This document shows positions 18,973 through 26,218 of a stretch of 64,000 nucleotides of DNA, piece after piece. Positions within the stretch are counted from its first letter, which is position 1; every line of letters begins with the position of its first letter. The notes under the pieces were generated by a model. The model worked only from the letters and a program-made list of their open reading frames with translations, had not been told where the DNA came from and ran no database searches. Source of the DNA: Piscinibacter sp047600445 (lineage in GTDB: Bacteria; Pseudomonadota; Gammaproteobacteria; Burkholderiales; Burkholderiaceae_C); NCBI RefSeq assembly GCF_047600445.1, contig NZ_JASGKT010000002.1, positions 558,001 through 622,000 on the forward strand, in the 5' to 3' direction. The position numbers were made by a program, and so were the translations under genes.

Positions 18973-20004
18973 ATGGCCGAGCTGGTCGAGCACCTTGCCG
19001 AGCTGACCGGTTTTCGCGACCGCGAGCGGCTCGACGTCACGCTGGTCGGCGCGCTGCGCGACCTGCTGCGCCCGCGCTCGGTGGCGATCTACCGCAGCGT
19101 CGGCGAGCCCGGCCAGGAGCGCTGGCTGACGCGCGCGCGCCTGGCCGAAGGCGACCTCGCGGCCAGCGCCGATCCGGCCTGGATCGAGCTCGACGGCCTG
19201 CCGCGCCACGCCGAGCATCCGCAGCGCTTGCAGGCCTTCCAGGGCCAGGCCATCGTCGTCGCCGCGGGGCCGCCGCACCGCGCCTGGTTCCCGGTGGCGA
19301 GCGACCACGAGCCGCCCGGCGTGCTGGAGATCGAAAGCGACGCGCCGCTGGAAGAGCGCGACCAGCGCCTGGTGCTGAGCATCCTGCGCATCTACCGCAA
19401 CTTCCAGGGCCTGCTCGACTACGGCGAGCGCGACACGCTGACCGGCCTGCTCAACCGCAAGACCTTCGACGACAACTTCCTGAAGAGCAACGCCGGGTCG
19501 CTGGCGCTGGCGGGGCCGCAGGCGCCGGGCGAGCGGCGCGAGCACCCGCGCCGCTGCCGCCACTGGCTGGGCGTGATCGACATCGACCACTTCAAGCGCG
19601 TCAACGACGAGCACGGCCACCTGATCGGCGACGAGGTGCTGCTGCTGATGTCGCGCCTGATGCGCAGCAGCTTCCGCCTCGACGACCGGCTGTACCGCTT
19701 CGGCGGCGAGGAGTTCGTCGTGCTGATGCGCTGCACCGCCGGCGACGCCGCCGCGCTGGCCTTCGAGCGGCTGCGCCAGAACGTCGAGCGCCACGTGTTC
19801 CCGCAGGTCGGCGGCATCACGGTGAGCATCGGCTTCACCGAGCTGAAGCCCGACGACTCGCCCAGCAGCGCCTTCGAGCGCGCCGACCGCGCGGTCTACT
19901 TCGCCAAGGGCCACGGCCGCAACCAGGTGCGCTACCACGCCGACCTGGTGGCGGCCGGGCACCTGAGCGACGGCGCCCGGGCCGGCGACGTCGAGCTGTT
20001 CTAG
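18973..20004 (+). CDS. Diguanylate cyclase, GGDEF domain with N-terminal sensory region
   Basis: 343 residues. The C-terminal domain starts at DTLTGLLNRKTFDDNF and carries the active-site GGEEF (244-248), so it should make c-di-GMP from two GTP. RLDD (235-238) lies exactly five residues before GGEEF, the position of the inhibitory product-binding I-site RxxD. The first ~165 residues have a GAF-like look (LLRPRSVAIYRSVG, then HRAWFPVASDHEPPGVLEIES), with no transmembrane helix, so sensing is probably cytoplasmic. It starts 46 bases after chpA on the same strand, which suggests that pilus chemosensing and c-di-GMP output are expressed together. It overlaps the convergent photolyase gene by 4 bases. 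Confidence 0.92.
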   Translation: MAELVEHLAELTGFRDRERLDVTLVGALRDLLRPRSVAIYRSVGEPGQERWLTRARLAEGDLAASADPAWIELDGLPRHAEHPQRLQAFQGQAIVVAAGPPHRAWFPVASDHEPPGVLEIESDAPLEERDQRLVLSILRIYRNFQGLLDYGERDTLTGLLNRKTFDDNFLKSNAGSLALAGPQAPGERREHPRRCRHWLGVIDIDHFKRVNDEHGHLIGDEVLLLMSRLMRSSFRLDDRLYRFGGEEFVVLMRCTAGDAAALAFERLRQNVERHVFPQVGGITVSIGFTELKPDDSPSSAFERADRAVYFAKGHGRNQVRYHADLVAAGHLSDGARAGDVELF

Positions 20005-21506
20005 GCCTCCTTCACCGCGCCGTAGCGCGCCAGCATGCGCTCGCGCGCCTCGTCCGGGCGCAGCAGCGGCGCGGGGTAGCCGTCGCCGAGTTCGACGCCC
20101 GCGGCGGCGAGGTCGACCGGCCGCGCTTCCCACGGCGCGTGGATCAGCTCGTCGGGCAGCCTGGCGAGCCGCGGCAGGTAGCGCCGGATGAACCTGCCCT
20201 GCGGGTCGAGGCGGCGGCTGTGCGCCACAGGATCGACGCTGCGCGCCCAGGGCGGCGCATCGCAGCCGGTCGACGCCGCCGCCTGCCAGCCGGCGTTGTT
20301 GGCGGCGAGGTCGAAGTCGTTCAGGTGCTCGGCGAAGTGCTGCTCGCCGCGGCGCCAGTCGATGCCCAGGCCTTTGCACAGGAAGCCGGCCGTCAGCATG
20401 CGCAGCCGGTGGTGCATGTAGCCGGTCTGCGCGAGCTGCCGCATCGCCGCGTCGACCAGCGGATAGCCGGTGCGGCCCTCGCACCAGGCGGCGAACAGCG
20501 CGTCGGCGTGTTTGCCGTGCTCCCAGCGCAGGTGGTCGAACTCGGGCTTGAAGCAGTGGCCGACGACACGCGGGTGGTGGTGCAGCACCTGGTGCTGGAA
20601 GTCGCGCCGCGCCAGCTCAGACAGCCAGGCGCGCGCGCCCTCGCTGCCGGCCTGCGCGCGCGCATGCGCCTCGCGCGCCAGCTCGCGGACCGAACAGGTG
20701 CCGAAGCGCAGGTGCACCGACAGGTAGCTCGGCCCCTTGACGGCGGGAAAGTCGCGCGTGCGCGCGTAGTCGGCCATGCGCGGCAGGAAGTCGGCCAGCA
20801 GCGCCTGCGCGCCGCGCCAGCCGGGCGCGATCTTCAGCTCGTGCAGGTTGCTGCGCGCGAAGCCCATCGCCTCCAGCGCCGGCAGGCCGGCGGCCATGCC
20901 ATCGGGCAGCGGCGCCAGCGCGGCGGCGTGCCGCTGCACCGGGTAGGCCTTCAGGAAGTAGGCGTCGAGCCGGCGCAGCCAGGCGTTGCGGTAGGGCGCG
21001 AAGGCGCCGTAGGGCGCGCCGGCGCCGGTGAGCAGCTCGTCGCGCTCGAACACCAGGTGGTCCTTCGAGGTGTGCAGCGCGATGCCGTGGCGCGCCAGCA
21101 GGCCGCGCACCTGGGCGTCGCGCGCCAGCGCGGCCGGCTCGTCGTCGTGGTTGGCGTAGACGGCCTGCACGTGCAGCTCGCGCGCCAGCCGGTCGATCTC
21201 GGCGATGGCGTGGCCGTGGCGCACCAGCAGGCGCACGCCCTCCCGGCCGTGTTCGCGGCCGAGCGCCGCCAGCGCCTCGTCGAGCGCGGCCAGGCTGTCG
21301 CGGATGAACTCGACGCGCCGGTCGGCCACCAGGCCGCGCGCGAGCAGCGGGTCGAGGATGTCGCGGTCGAACACGAAGGCGCACCACACGCGGCGCGCCG
21401 AGCGCAGCGCGTGGTACAGCGCGGCGTGGTCGTGCGCGCGCAGGTCGCGGCGGAACCAGACCAGCGCCGCGGGCAGCGGCGCGGGGGCATGTCTGTCGTG
21501 CGCCAT
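20001..21506 (-). CDS. Deoxyribodipyrimidine photolyase / cryptochrome family
   Basis: 501 residues. LVWFRRDLRAHDHAAL is the start of the antenna-binding domain. GTCSVRELARE, EGRTGYPLVDAAMRQL and FLCKGLGIDWRRGE are FAD-domain motifs of class I CPD photolyases, which repair UV dimers with blue light. Near the FAD the segment usually read as GGWQWAASTG is AGWQAAASTG, and the PYFRIFNP block reads PWARSVDP. The fold is certainly kept, but these changes make strict CPD-photolyase activity less certain than the family call. Divergent from algH with only 24 bases between start codons. Confidence 0.9.
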   Translation of the reverse strand: MAHDRHAPAPLPAALVWFRRDLRAHDHAALYHALRSARRVWCAFVFDRDILDPLLARGLVADRRVEFIRDSLAALDEALAALGREHGREGVRLLVRHGHAIAEIDRLARELHVQAVYANHDDEPAALARDAQVRGLLARHGIALHTSKDHLVFERDELLTGAGAPYGAFAPYRNAWLRRLDAYFLKAYPVQRHAAALAPLPDGMAAGLPALEAMGFARSNLHELKIAPGWRGAQALLADFLPRMADYARTRDFPAVKGPSYLSVHLRFGTCSVRELAREAHARAQAGSEGARAWLSELARRDFQHQVLHHHPRVVGHCFKPEFDHLRWEHGKHADALFAAWCEGRTGYPLVDAAMRQLAQTGYMHHRLRMLTAGFLCKGLGIDWRRGEQHFAEHLNDFDLAANNAGWQAAASTGCDAPPWARSVDPVAHSRRLDPQGRFIRRYLPRLARLPDELIHAPWEARPVDLAAAGVELGDGYPAPLLRPDEARERMLARYGAVKEA

Positions 21507-21516
21507 GGAGCGAGTC

Positions 21517-21522
21517 TATAAA
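21517..21522 (+). promoter_or_regulatory. Candidate -10 element of algH (leaderless type)
   Basis: TATAAA (overlapping TAAAAT at 21519-21524) ends 8 bases before the algH ATG, inside the 24-base gap to the divergent photolyase gene. There is no room for a 5' leader with a ribosome-binding site. No clear -35 hexamer is seen. Confidence 0.45.
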
Positions 21523-21530
21523 ATGAGCGC

Positions 21531-22124
21531 ATGGCCGGCGCCGCTATCAACCTGACGAACCAGTTCCTGATCGCCATGCCCGGCATGGCCGACGGCACCT
21601 TCGCGGGCAGCGTGGTCTACCTGTGCGAGCACACCGAGAAGGGCGCGCTCGGCCTGGTGATCAACAAGCCGATCGACATCAAGCTGAAGAACCTGTTCGA
21701 GAAGGTCGAGCTGACGCTGGACCGCGCCGACCTCGCCGACGCGCCGGTCTACTTCGGCGGGCCGGTGCAGACCGAGCGCGGCTTCGTGCTGCACGAGCCG
21801 ATCGGCGCCGAGGCGGCCGGCGACGGCGCGCCGCCCTACAACTCGACGCTGCACGTGCCCGGCGGGCTGGAGATGACCACCAGCAAGGACGTGCTGGAGG
21901 CGCTGGCCAACGGCAGCGGGCCGAAGAAGGTGCTGGTGACGCTGGGCTACAGCGGCTGGGGCGCCGGCCAGCTCGAGGACGAGATCGGCCGCAACGGCTG
22001 GCTCACGGTGAACGCCGAGCCGGGCATCATCTTCGACACGCCGGTCGAGCAGCGCTACGACAAGGCGCTGTCGCTGCTGGGCATCGACCCGCGCATGCTC
22101 AGCCAGGAGGCGGGGCACGCATGA
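21531..22124 (+). CDS. algH: YqgE/AlgH family protein (UPF0301)
   Basis: 197-residue cytoplasmic protein of unresolved molecular function. NLTNQFLIAMPGMADGTFAG, LCEHTEKGALGLVINKP, FGGPVQTERGFVLH and GYSGWGAGQLEDEI are the conserved blocks. It begins the algH-ruvX-pyrR-pyrB-pyrC' run, an order shared by many beta- and gammaproteobacteria. Its stop overlaps the ruvX start by 4 bases (ATGA). The start codon lies 24 bases from that of the divergent photolyase gene; a TATAAA hexamer 8 bases upstream and no Shine-Dalgarno point to a leaderless transcript. Confidence 0.93.
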   Translation: MAGAAINLTNQFLIAMPGMADGTFAGSVVYLCEHTEKGALGLVINKPIDIKLKNLFEKVELTLDRADLADAPVYFGGPVQTERGFVLHEPIGAEAAGDGAPPYNSTLHVPGGLEMTTSKDVLEALANGSGPKKVLVTLGYSGWGAGQLEDEIGRNGWLTVNAEPGIIFDTPVEQRYDKALSLLGIDPRMLSQEAGHA

Positions 22125-22534
22125 GCGCTTCACCGAGCGCCGTGACGTCTTCTCCCCGCAGTTTTCTCGCTTTCGATTTTGGCCTCAGGCGCGTCGGCGT
22201 GGCCGCCGGCAACAGCCTCACGCGCCAGGCGACGCCGCTGGGCAGCATCGCGGCCGAGGGCGACGCGCGCTTCGCCGCGATCGGCCGGCTGATCGACGAA
22301 TGGCAGCCCGATGCGCTGGTGGTGGGGGTGCCGCTGCATCCCGACGGCGCGCCGCACGACAATACGCGCCGCGCCCAGCGCTTCGCCCGCCAGCTCCATG
22401 GCCGCTTCCGGCTGCCGGTGCACGAGGTCGACGAACGCTACAGCACCACCGAGGCCGCCGCGGCCGGCGCGCGCGACCTCGACGCGGTCTCGGCCGCGAT
22501 CATCCTGGACCAATACCTGCGGACCCTCGCATGA
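22121..22534 (+). CDS. ruvX: Putative pre-16S rRNA nuclease / Holliday junction resolvase homologue YqgF (RuvX)
   Basis: 137-residue RNase H-fold nuclease of the YqgF family, implicated in 16S rRNA 5'-end maturation. FLAFDFGLRRVGVAAGN holds the first catalytic Asp, VVGVPLHPDGAPHDNTRRAQRF the central GxP motif, and VDERYSTTEA the Glu of the DER motif. The final Asp is in DLDAVSAAIILDQYL. The usual protein is about 135-150 residues, so it is complete. It overlaps algH and pyrR by 4 bases each, indicating translational coupling. Confidence 0.93.
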   Translation: MSASPSAVTSSPRSFLAFDFGLRRVGVAAGNSLTRQATPLGSIAAEGDARFAAIGRLIDEWQPDALVVGVPLHPDGAPHDNTRRAQRFARQLHGRFRLPVHEVDERYSTTEAAAAGARDLDAVSAAIILDQYLRTLA

Positions 22535-23034
22535 GCACCTTGCACCTCGACGCCGAAGCGCTGTACGCCGACCTGCTGGCCGGCGTGCGCCGCGCGTGGC
22601 AGCCGGCCAGCGCCCTGGTGGGCATCTGGTCGGGCGGCGCCTGGCTGGCCGAACGCCTGCAGCGCGACCTGAAGCTCGACGGCGAACCCGGCGTGATCTC
22701 CAGCGCGCTGCACCGCGACGACTTCGGCTCGCGCGGCCTGAGCGGCGGCGCCGACCATACGAAGCTGCCCTTCGAGATCGAGGGCCGACACATCGTGCTG
22801 ATCGACGACGTGCTGTTCACAGGCCGCACCACGCGCGCGGTGATCAACGAGCTGTTCGACTTCGGCCGCCCGGCCGGCGTGACGCTGGCGGTGCTGGTCG
22901 ACCGCGGCGGGCGCGAGCTGCCGATCCAGCCCGACTTCTCGGCGGCGCGCATCGCGCTGCCGCGCGGCCAGCGCCTCTCATTGGCGCGAGACGAACAAGG
23001 CCGCTTCAGCTTCGACATCGAGGACGCCGCCTGA
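22531..23034 (+). CDS. pyrR: PyrR-type uracil phosphoribosyltransferase / pyrimidine regulator
   Basis: 167-residue PRTase-fold protein. IVLIDDVLFTGRTTRAVINE is the PRPP-binding loop. The RDDFG segment, followed by a short charged insert and LPFEIEGRHI, is characteristic of PyrR rather than Upp. PyrR binds UMP and RNA in Gram-positive bacteria; in proteobacteria its regulatory role is less clear and it may act mainly as a uracil phosphoribosyltransferase. Position directly before pyrB fits the pyrR-pyrB-pyrC' operon. The 80-base gap to pyrB contains two hairpins, possible targets for attenuation-like control. Confidence 0.92.
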   Translation: MSTLHLDAEALYADLLAGVRRAWQPASALVGIWSGGAWLAERLQRDLKLDGEPGVISSALHRDDFGSRGLSGGADHTKLPFEIEGRHIVLIDDVLFTGRTTRAVINELFDFGRPAGVTLAVLVDRGGRELPIQPDFSAARIALPRGQRLSLARDEQGRFSFDIEDAA

Positions 23035-23040
23035 TATGAA

Positions 23041-23079
23041 ACCCCCACGCTCACTTCGTTCGCTGCCCCCCGAGGGGGC
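23041..23079. repeat. Intergenic G/C hairpin element between pyrR and pyrB
   Basis: The core GCCCCCCGAGGGGGC at 23065-23079 is a C-run/G-run inverted repeat preceded by CACGCTCACTTCGTTCGCTG. The arrangement resembles dispersed intergenic elements I recall from Burkholderiales genomes and the elements at 731-755 and 26172-26186 here. Its G-run also provides a Shine-Dalgarno-like GAGGGGG for a possible GTG start of pyrB at 23085. Confidence 0.5.
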
Positions 23080-23115
23080 TGTCAGTGGCTTCGCAACGGC
23101 CGGGCGCCACTGACA
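23080..23115 (+). promoter_or_regulatory. 10-bp inverted repeat ending at the pyrB start codon
   Basis: TGTCAGTGGC (23080-23089) and GCCACTGACA (23106-23115) are perfect inverted arms with a 16-base loop. The last A is the A of the pyrB ATG. In mRNA this stem would mask the start region. It could also be a DNA operator. Confidence 0.5.
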
Positions 23116-24077
23116 TGCTCTCCAAGCGCAACCCCCAGCTCAACGCCCACGGCGAGCTGATCCATCTGCTGTCGATCGAGGGCCTGCCCAAGGCGGTGCT
23201 GACGCAGATCCTCGACACCGCCGGCAGCTTCCTCTCGGTCAACGAGCGCGAGGTGAAGAAGGTGCCGCTGCTGCGCGGCAAGAGCGTGTTCAACCTGTTC
23301 TTCGAGAACAGCACGCGCACGCGCACCACCTTCGAGATCGCGGCCAAGCGCCTGTCCGCCGACGTCATCAACCTCGACATCGCGCGCAGCTCCACCGCCA
23401 AGGGCGAGAGCCTGCTCGACACCATCGCCAACCTCAGCGCGATGCATGCCGACATGTTCGTCGTGCGCCACGGCGAGAGCGGCGCGCCCTACCTGATCGC
23501 GCAGCACTGCGCGCCGCACGTGCACGTGGTCAACGCCGGCGACGGCCGCCATGCGCACCCGACGCAGGGGCTGCTCGACATGTACACGATCCGCCACTAC
23601 AAGCGCGACTTCACGAACCTGACGGTGGCCATCGTCGGCGACATCGTGCATTCGCGCGTGGCGCGCTCCGACATCCACGCGCTGACCACGCTGGGCGTGC
23701 CCGAGATCCGCGCCGTCGGCCCGAAGACGCTGGTGCCCGGCGACCTGCGCGAGATGGGCGTGCGCGTGTGCCACGACATGGCCGAAGGCATCGCCGGCGC
23801 CGACGTGGTCATCATGCTGCGCCTGCAGAACGAGCGCATGAGCGGCGCGCTGCTGCCCTCGGCCGGCGAGTTCTTCAAGAACTACGGCCTGACGCCGCAG
23901 AAGCTGGCGCTGGCCAAGCCCGACGCGATCGTGATGCACCCCGGACCGATCAACCGCGGCGTCGAGATCGACTCGGCGGTGGCCGACGGCGAGCACAGCG
24001 TCATCCTGCCGCAGGTGACCTTCGGCATCGCGGTGCGCATGGCGGTCATGTCCATCATCGCGGGCAACAACGCATGA
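23115..24077 (+). CDS. pyrB: Aspartate carbamoyltransferase catalytic chain PyrB
   Basis: Condenses carbamoyl phosphate and aspartate, the first committed step of pyrimidine synthesis. 320 residues. FFENSTRTRTTFEIAAKRL carries the carbamoyl-phosphate loop, HPTQGLLDMYTI the second substrate loop, and MHPGPINRGVEI the C-terminal aspartate region. I chose the ATG at 23115 because homologues begin MLxKRNPQL. A GTG at 23085 has a better Shine-Dalgarno (GAGGGGG) and would add ten residues, so the start is not settled. The stop overlaps pyrC' by 4 bases. Adjacent inactive PyrC' suggests the Pseudomonas-type PyrB-PyrC' dodecamer. Confidence 0.96.
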   Translation: MLSKRNPQLNAHGELIHLLSIEGLPKAVLTQILDTAGSFLSVNEREVKKVPLLRGKSVFNLFFENSTRTRTTFEIAAKRLSADVINLDIARSSTAKGESLLDTIANLSAMHADMFVVRHGESGAPYLIAQHCAPHVHVVNAGDGRHAHPTQGLLDMYTIRHYKRDFTNLTVAIVGDIVHSRVARSDIHALTTLGVPEIRAVGPKTLVPGDLREMGVRVCHDMAEGIAGADVVIMLRLQNERMSGALLPSAGEFFKNYGLTPQKLALAKPDAIVMHPGPINRGVEIDSAVADGEHSVILPQVTFGIAVRMAVMSIIAGNNA

Positions 24078-25375
24078 AACTGCTGATCAAGAACGGCCGC
24101 ATCGTCGATCCGGCCTCGGGCCGCGACGAAGCCGGCGACATCGCCATCGCCGCCGGGCGCATCGTCGCCATCGGCCGCGTGGCGGCCGACTTCGCGCCCA
24201 ACCGCACGCTGGACGCCGGCGGCCTGGTCGTCGCGCCCGGCCTCGTCGACCTCGCCGCGCGGCTGCGCGAGCCCGGCCACGAGCACGAGGGCATGCTGGA
24301 AAGCGAGATGGCCGCCGCGATGGCCGGCGGCGTCACCAGCCTGGTGTGCCCGCCCGACACCGACCCGCCGCTGGACGAGCCCGGCCTCGTCGAAATGCTC
24401 AAGTTCCGCGCGCGCAACCTCAACCAGGCGCGGCTGTACCCGCTCGGCGCGCTGACGCGCGGCCTGAAGGGCGAGGCGCTGACCGAGATGGCCGAACTCA
24501 CCGAGGCCGGCTGCGTCGGCTTCTCGCAGGCCGAGGCGGCGGTGCGCGACACGCTGGTGCTGCAACGCGCGCTGGCCTACGCCTCCACCTTCGGCTACGC
24601 GGTGTGGCTGCGCCCGAACGATCCGTGGCTGGGCAACGGTGTCGCCGCCAAGGGGCCGCTGGCCACGCGCATGGGCCTCGCGGGCGTGCCGGCGATCGCC
24701 GAGACCATCGCGCTGTCGCTGATCTTCGAGCTGGTGCGCGACACGAAGGCGCGTGTGCACCTGTGCCGCCTGAGCAGCGCGGCCGGCGTCGACATGGTGC
24801 GCGCGGCCAAGGCTGAGGGTCTGCCGCTCACCTGCGACGTCAGCGTCAACAACCTGCACCTGACCGACGTGGACATCGGCTACTTCGACGCCGCGATGCG
24901 CGTCACGCCGCCGCTGCGCCAGCAGCGCGACCGCGACGCGCTGCGCGCCGCGCTGGCCGACGGCACGATCGACGCGCTGGTCAGCGACCACACGCCGGTC
25001 GACGAGGACGCGAAGAACCTGCCCTTCGCCGAGGCCGAGCCGGGCGCGACCGGCCTCGAGCTGCTGCTCTCGCTGGCGCTGAAGTGGGGCGCCGACAGCG
25101 GTCGCACGCTGGCGCAGACGCTGGCCACCGTGACGCGCGGCCCGGTGGCGGTGCTGGGCGAATCGCTGGGCTCGCTCGGCTCCAGCACGGGCCGGCTGGT
25201 CGAGGGCGGCGTGGCCGACCTGTGCCTGTTCGACCCCGCCGCGCACTGGACCGTCACCCCCGCCGCGCTGCGCAGCCAGGGCAAGCACACGCCGTTCGCG
25301 GGTTACGAGCTGCCCGGCCGCGTGCGGGCGACGATCGTCGGCGGACACCTGGCCTACGAAGCCGCGCGCGAGTGA
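24074..25375 (+). CDS. Dihydroorotase-like protein PyrC', catalytically inactive
   Basis: 433-residue amidohydrolase-fold protein. A functional dihydroorotase has the metal motif HxH in a DLHVHLREPG block; here it reads DLAARLREPG, so both His are absent. The later metal His of the usual HxED site is replaced in YAVWLRPNDPW, and the His of the VHxCHLS block is Arg (VHLCRLSS). The general Asp of SDHTPVDED remains. This pattern matches the structural, inactive pyrC' subunit known in Pseudomonas, which is required for assembly of active aspartate carbamoyltransferase. A genuine dihydroorotase must be encoded elsewhere. It overlaps pyrB by 4 bases. Confidence 0.9.
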   Translation: MKLLIKNGRIVDPASGRDEAGDIAIAAGRIVAIGRVAADFAPNRTLDAGGLVVAPGLVDLAARLREPGHEHEGMLESEMAAAMAGGVTSLVCPPDTDPPLDEPGLVEMLKFRARNLNQARLYPLGALTRGLKGEALTEMAELTEAGCVGFSQAEAAVRDTLVLQRALAYASTFGYAVWLRPNDPWLGNGVAAKGPLATRMGLAGVPAIAETIALSLIFELVRDTKARVHLCRLSSAAGVDMVRAAKAEGLPLTCDVSVNNLHLTDVDIGYFDAAMRVTPPLRQQRDRDALRAALADGTIDALVSDHTPVDEDAKNLPFAEAEPGATGLELLLSLALKWGADSGRTLAQTLATVTRGPVAVLGESLGSLGSSTGRLVEGGVADLCLFDPAAHWTVTPAALRSQGKHTPFAGYELPGRVRATIVGGHLAYEAARE

Positions 25376-26112
25376 ACTTCGTCCGCGCGCTCTGGCGCCT
25401 GGCCGCCGCGCTGGGGCAGGCGCTGGCCGGCGCGCTGATCTGCGCGCTGTGTTTCCCCTTCCTCGCGCCGCCGCAGCGCATGGCGCAGGTGGGGCGCTGG
25501 TCGCGGCGCATGCTGCGCGCGCTGGGCATCCGGCTGGAGGCGCGCGGCGCCATCCATGCGGGGCCGCTGCTGGTGGTGGCCAACCACGTCTCGTGGGTCG
25601 ACATCCTGGCGGTCAACGCGCTGCACCCGGTGCGCTTCGTCTCCAAGGCCGACGTGAAGCGCTGGCCGCTGCTGGGCTTCATGGTCGCCAGCGGCGGCAC
25701 GCTGTTCATCGAGCGCGAGCGCAAACGCGACGCGCTGCGCGTGGTGCACCAGATCGCCGAGGCGCTGCGCGCCGGCGACATCGTCGCGGTGTTCCCCGAA
25801 GGCACCACCAGCGACGGCCACGACGTGCTGCCCTTCCACGCCAACCTGCTGCAGGCCGCCATCGCCACCGGCGCGCCGGTGCAGCCGCTGGTGCTGCGCT
25901 ACCGCGATGCGCAGGCGAAGGTGAGCCAGGCGCCGGCCTACGTCGGCGACACCAGTCTGGCGGCGTCGCTGTGGGCCACCGTGACGGCCGACGAGCTGGT
26001 CGCCGAGGTGATCGCCGAGAATGCGCAGGGCACGCGCCATGCCGACCGGCGCGCGCTGGCCGAGCACCTGCGCGAGACCATCCTGGGCCGGCTGAACGAG
26101 GGACGGGAATGA
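25372..26112 (+). CDS. 1-acyl-sn-glycerol-3-phosphate acyltransferase (PlsC-like)
   Basis: 246 residues. An N-terminal membrane helix (about 8-32) anchors the enzyme. NHVSWVD is the NHxxxxD acyltransferase motif, FIERERKR the third block and VFPEGTTSDG the FPEGT lysophosphatidate-binding motif. It should transfer an acyl chain to lysophosphatidic acid or a related lysolipid. The start is a GTG whose last two bases belong to the pyrC' stop codon (GTGA), so it is translationally coupled to the pyrimidine operon, an arrangement with no obvious metabolic logic. More than one PlsC paralogue is usual, so this may not be the housekeeping enzyme. Confidence 0.9.
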   Translation: MNFVRALWRLAAALGQALAGALICALCFPFLAPPQRMAQVGRWSRRMLRALGIRLEARGAIHAGPLLVVANHVSWVDILAVNALHPVRFVSKADVKRWPLLGFMVASGGTLFIERERKRDALRVVHQIAEALRAGDIVAVFPEGTTSDGHDVLPFHANLLQAAIATGAPVQPLVLRYRDAQAKVSQAPAYVGDTSLAASLWATVTADELVAEVIAENAQGTRHADRRALAEHLRETILGRLNEGRE

Positions 26113-26129
26113 AGCACGCCGTAGCGCGC

Positions 26130-26218
26130 CGCACGCGGGCCGAGCGCCGGGCCGCTCCCAAGCCGGCCCGCATCCCCTCGGGGGATCGGCCGACGTACCC
26201 GTCGGGCGAGGGGCAGTC
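26130..26218. repeat. Intergenic GC hairpin element before the AMP phosphorylase gene
   Basis: The gap between the acyltransferase and phosphorylase genes holds ATCCCC-TCG-GGGGAT (26172-26186), flanked by GCCGGCCCG and CGGCCGACG blocks. No protein-coding signal is seen. The core resembles the elements at 731-755 and 23065-23079. The string GGGCGAGGGGCA just before the ATG at 26219 could serve as ribosome-binding site. Confidence 0.5.

Noticed and set aside
12855..19040. A 2061-codon open frame antisense to pilJ/chpA
   Set aside because: High GC leaves few stop codons in antisense frames. The product is a low-complexity Arg/Gly/His/Ala string without motifs, while the plus strand encodes well-conserved ChpA.
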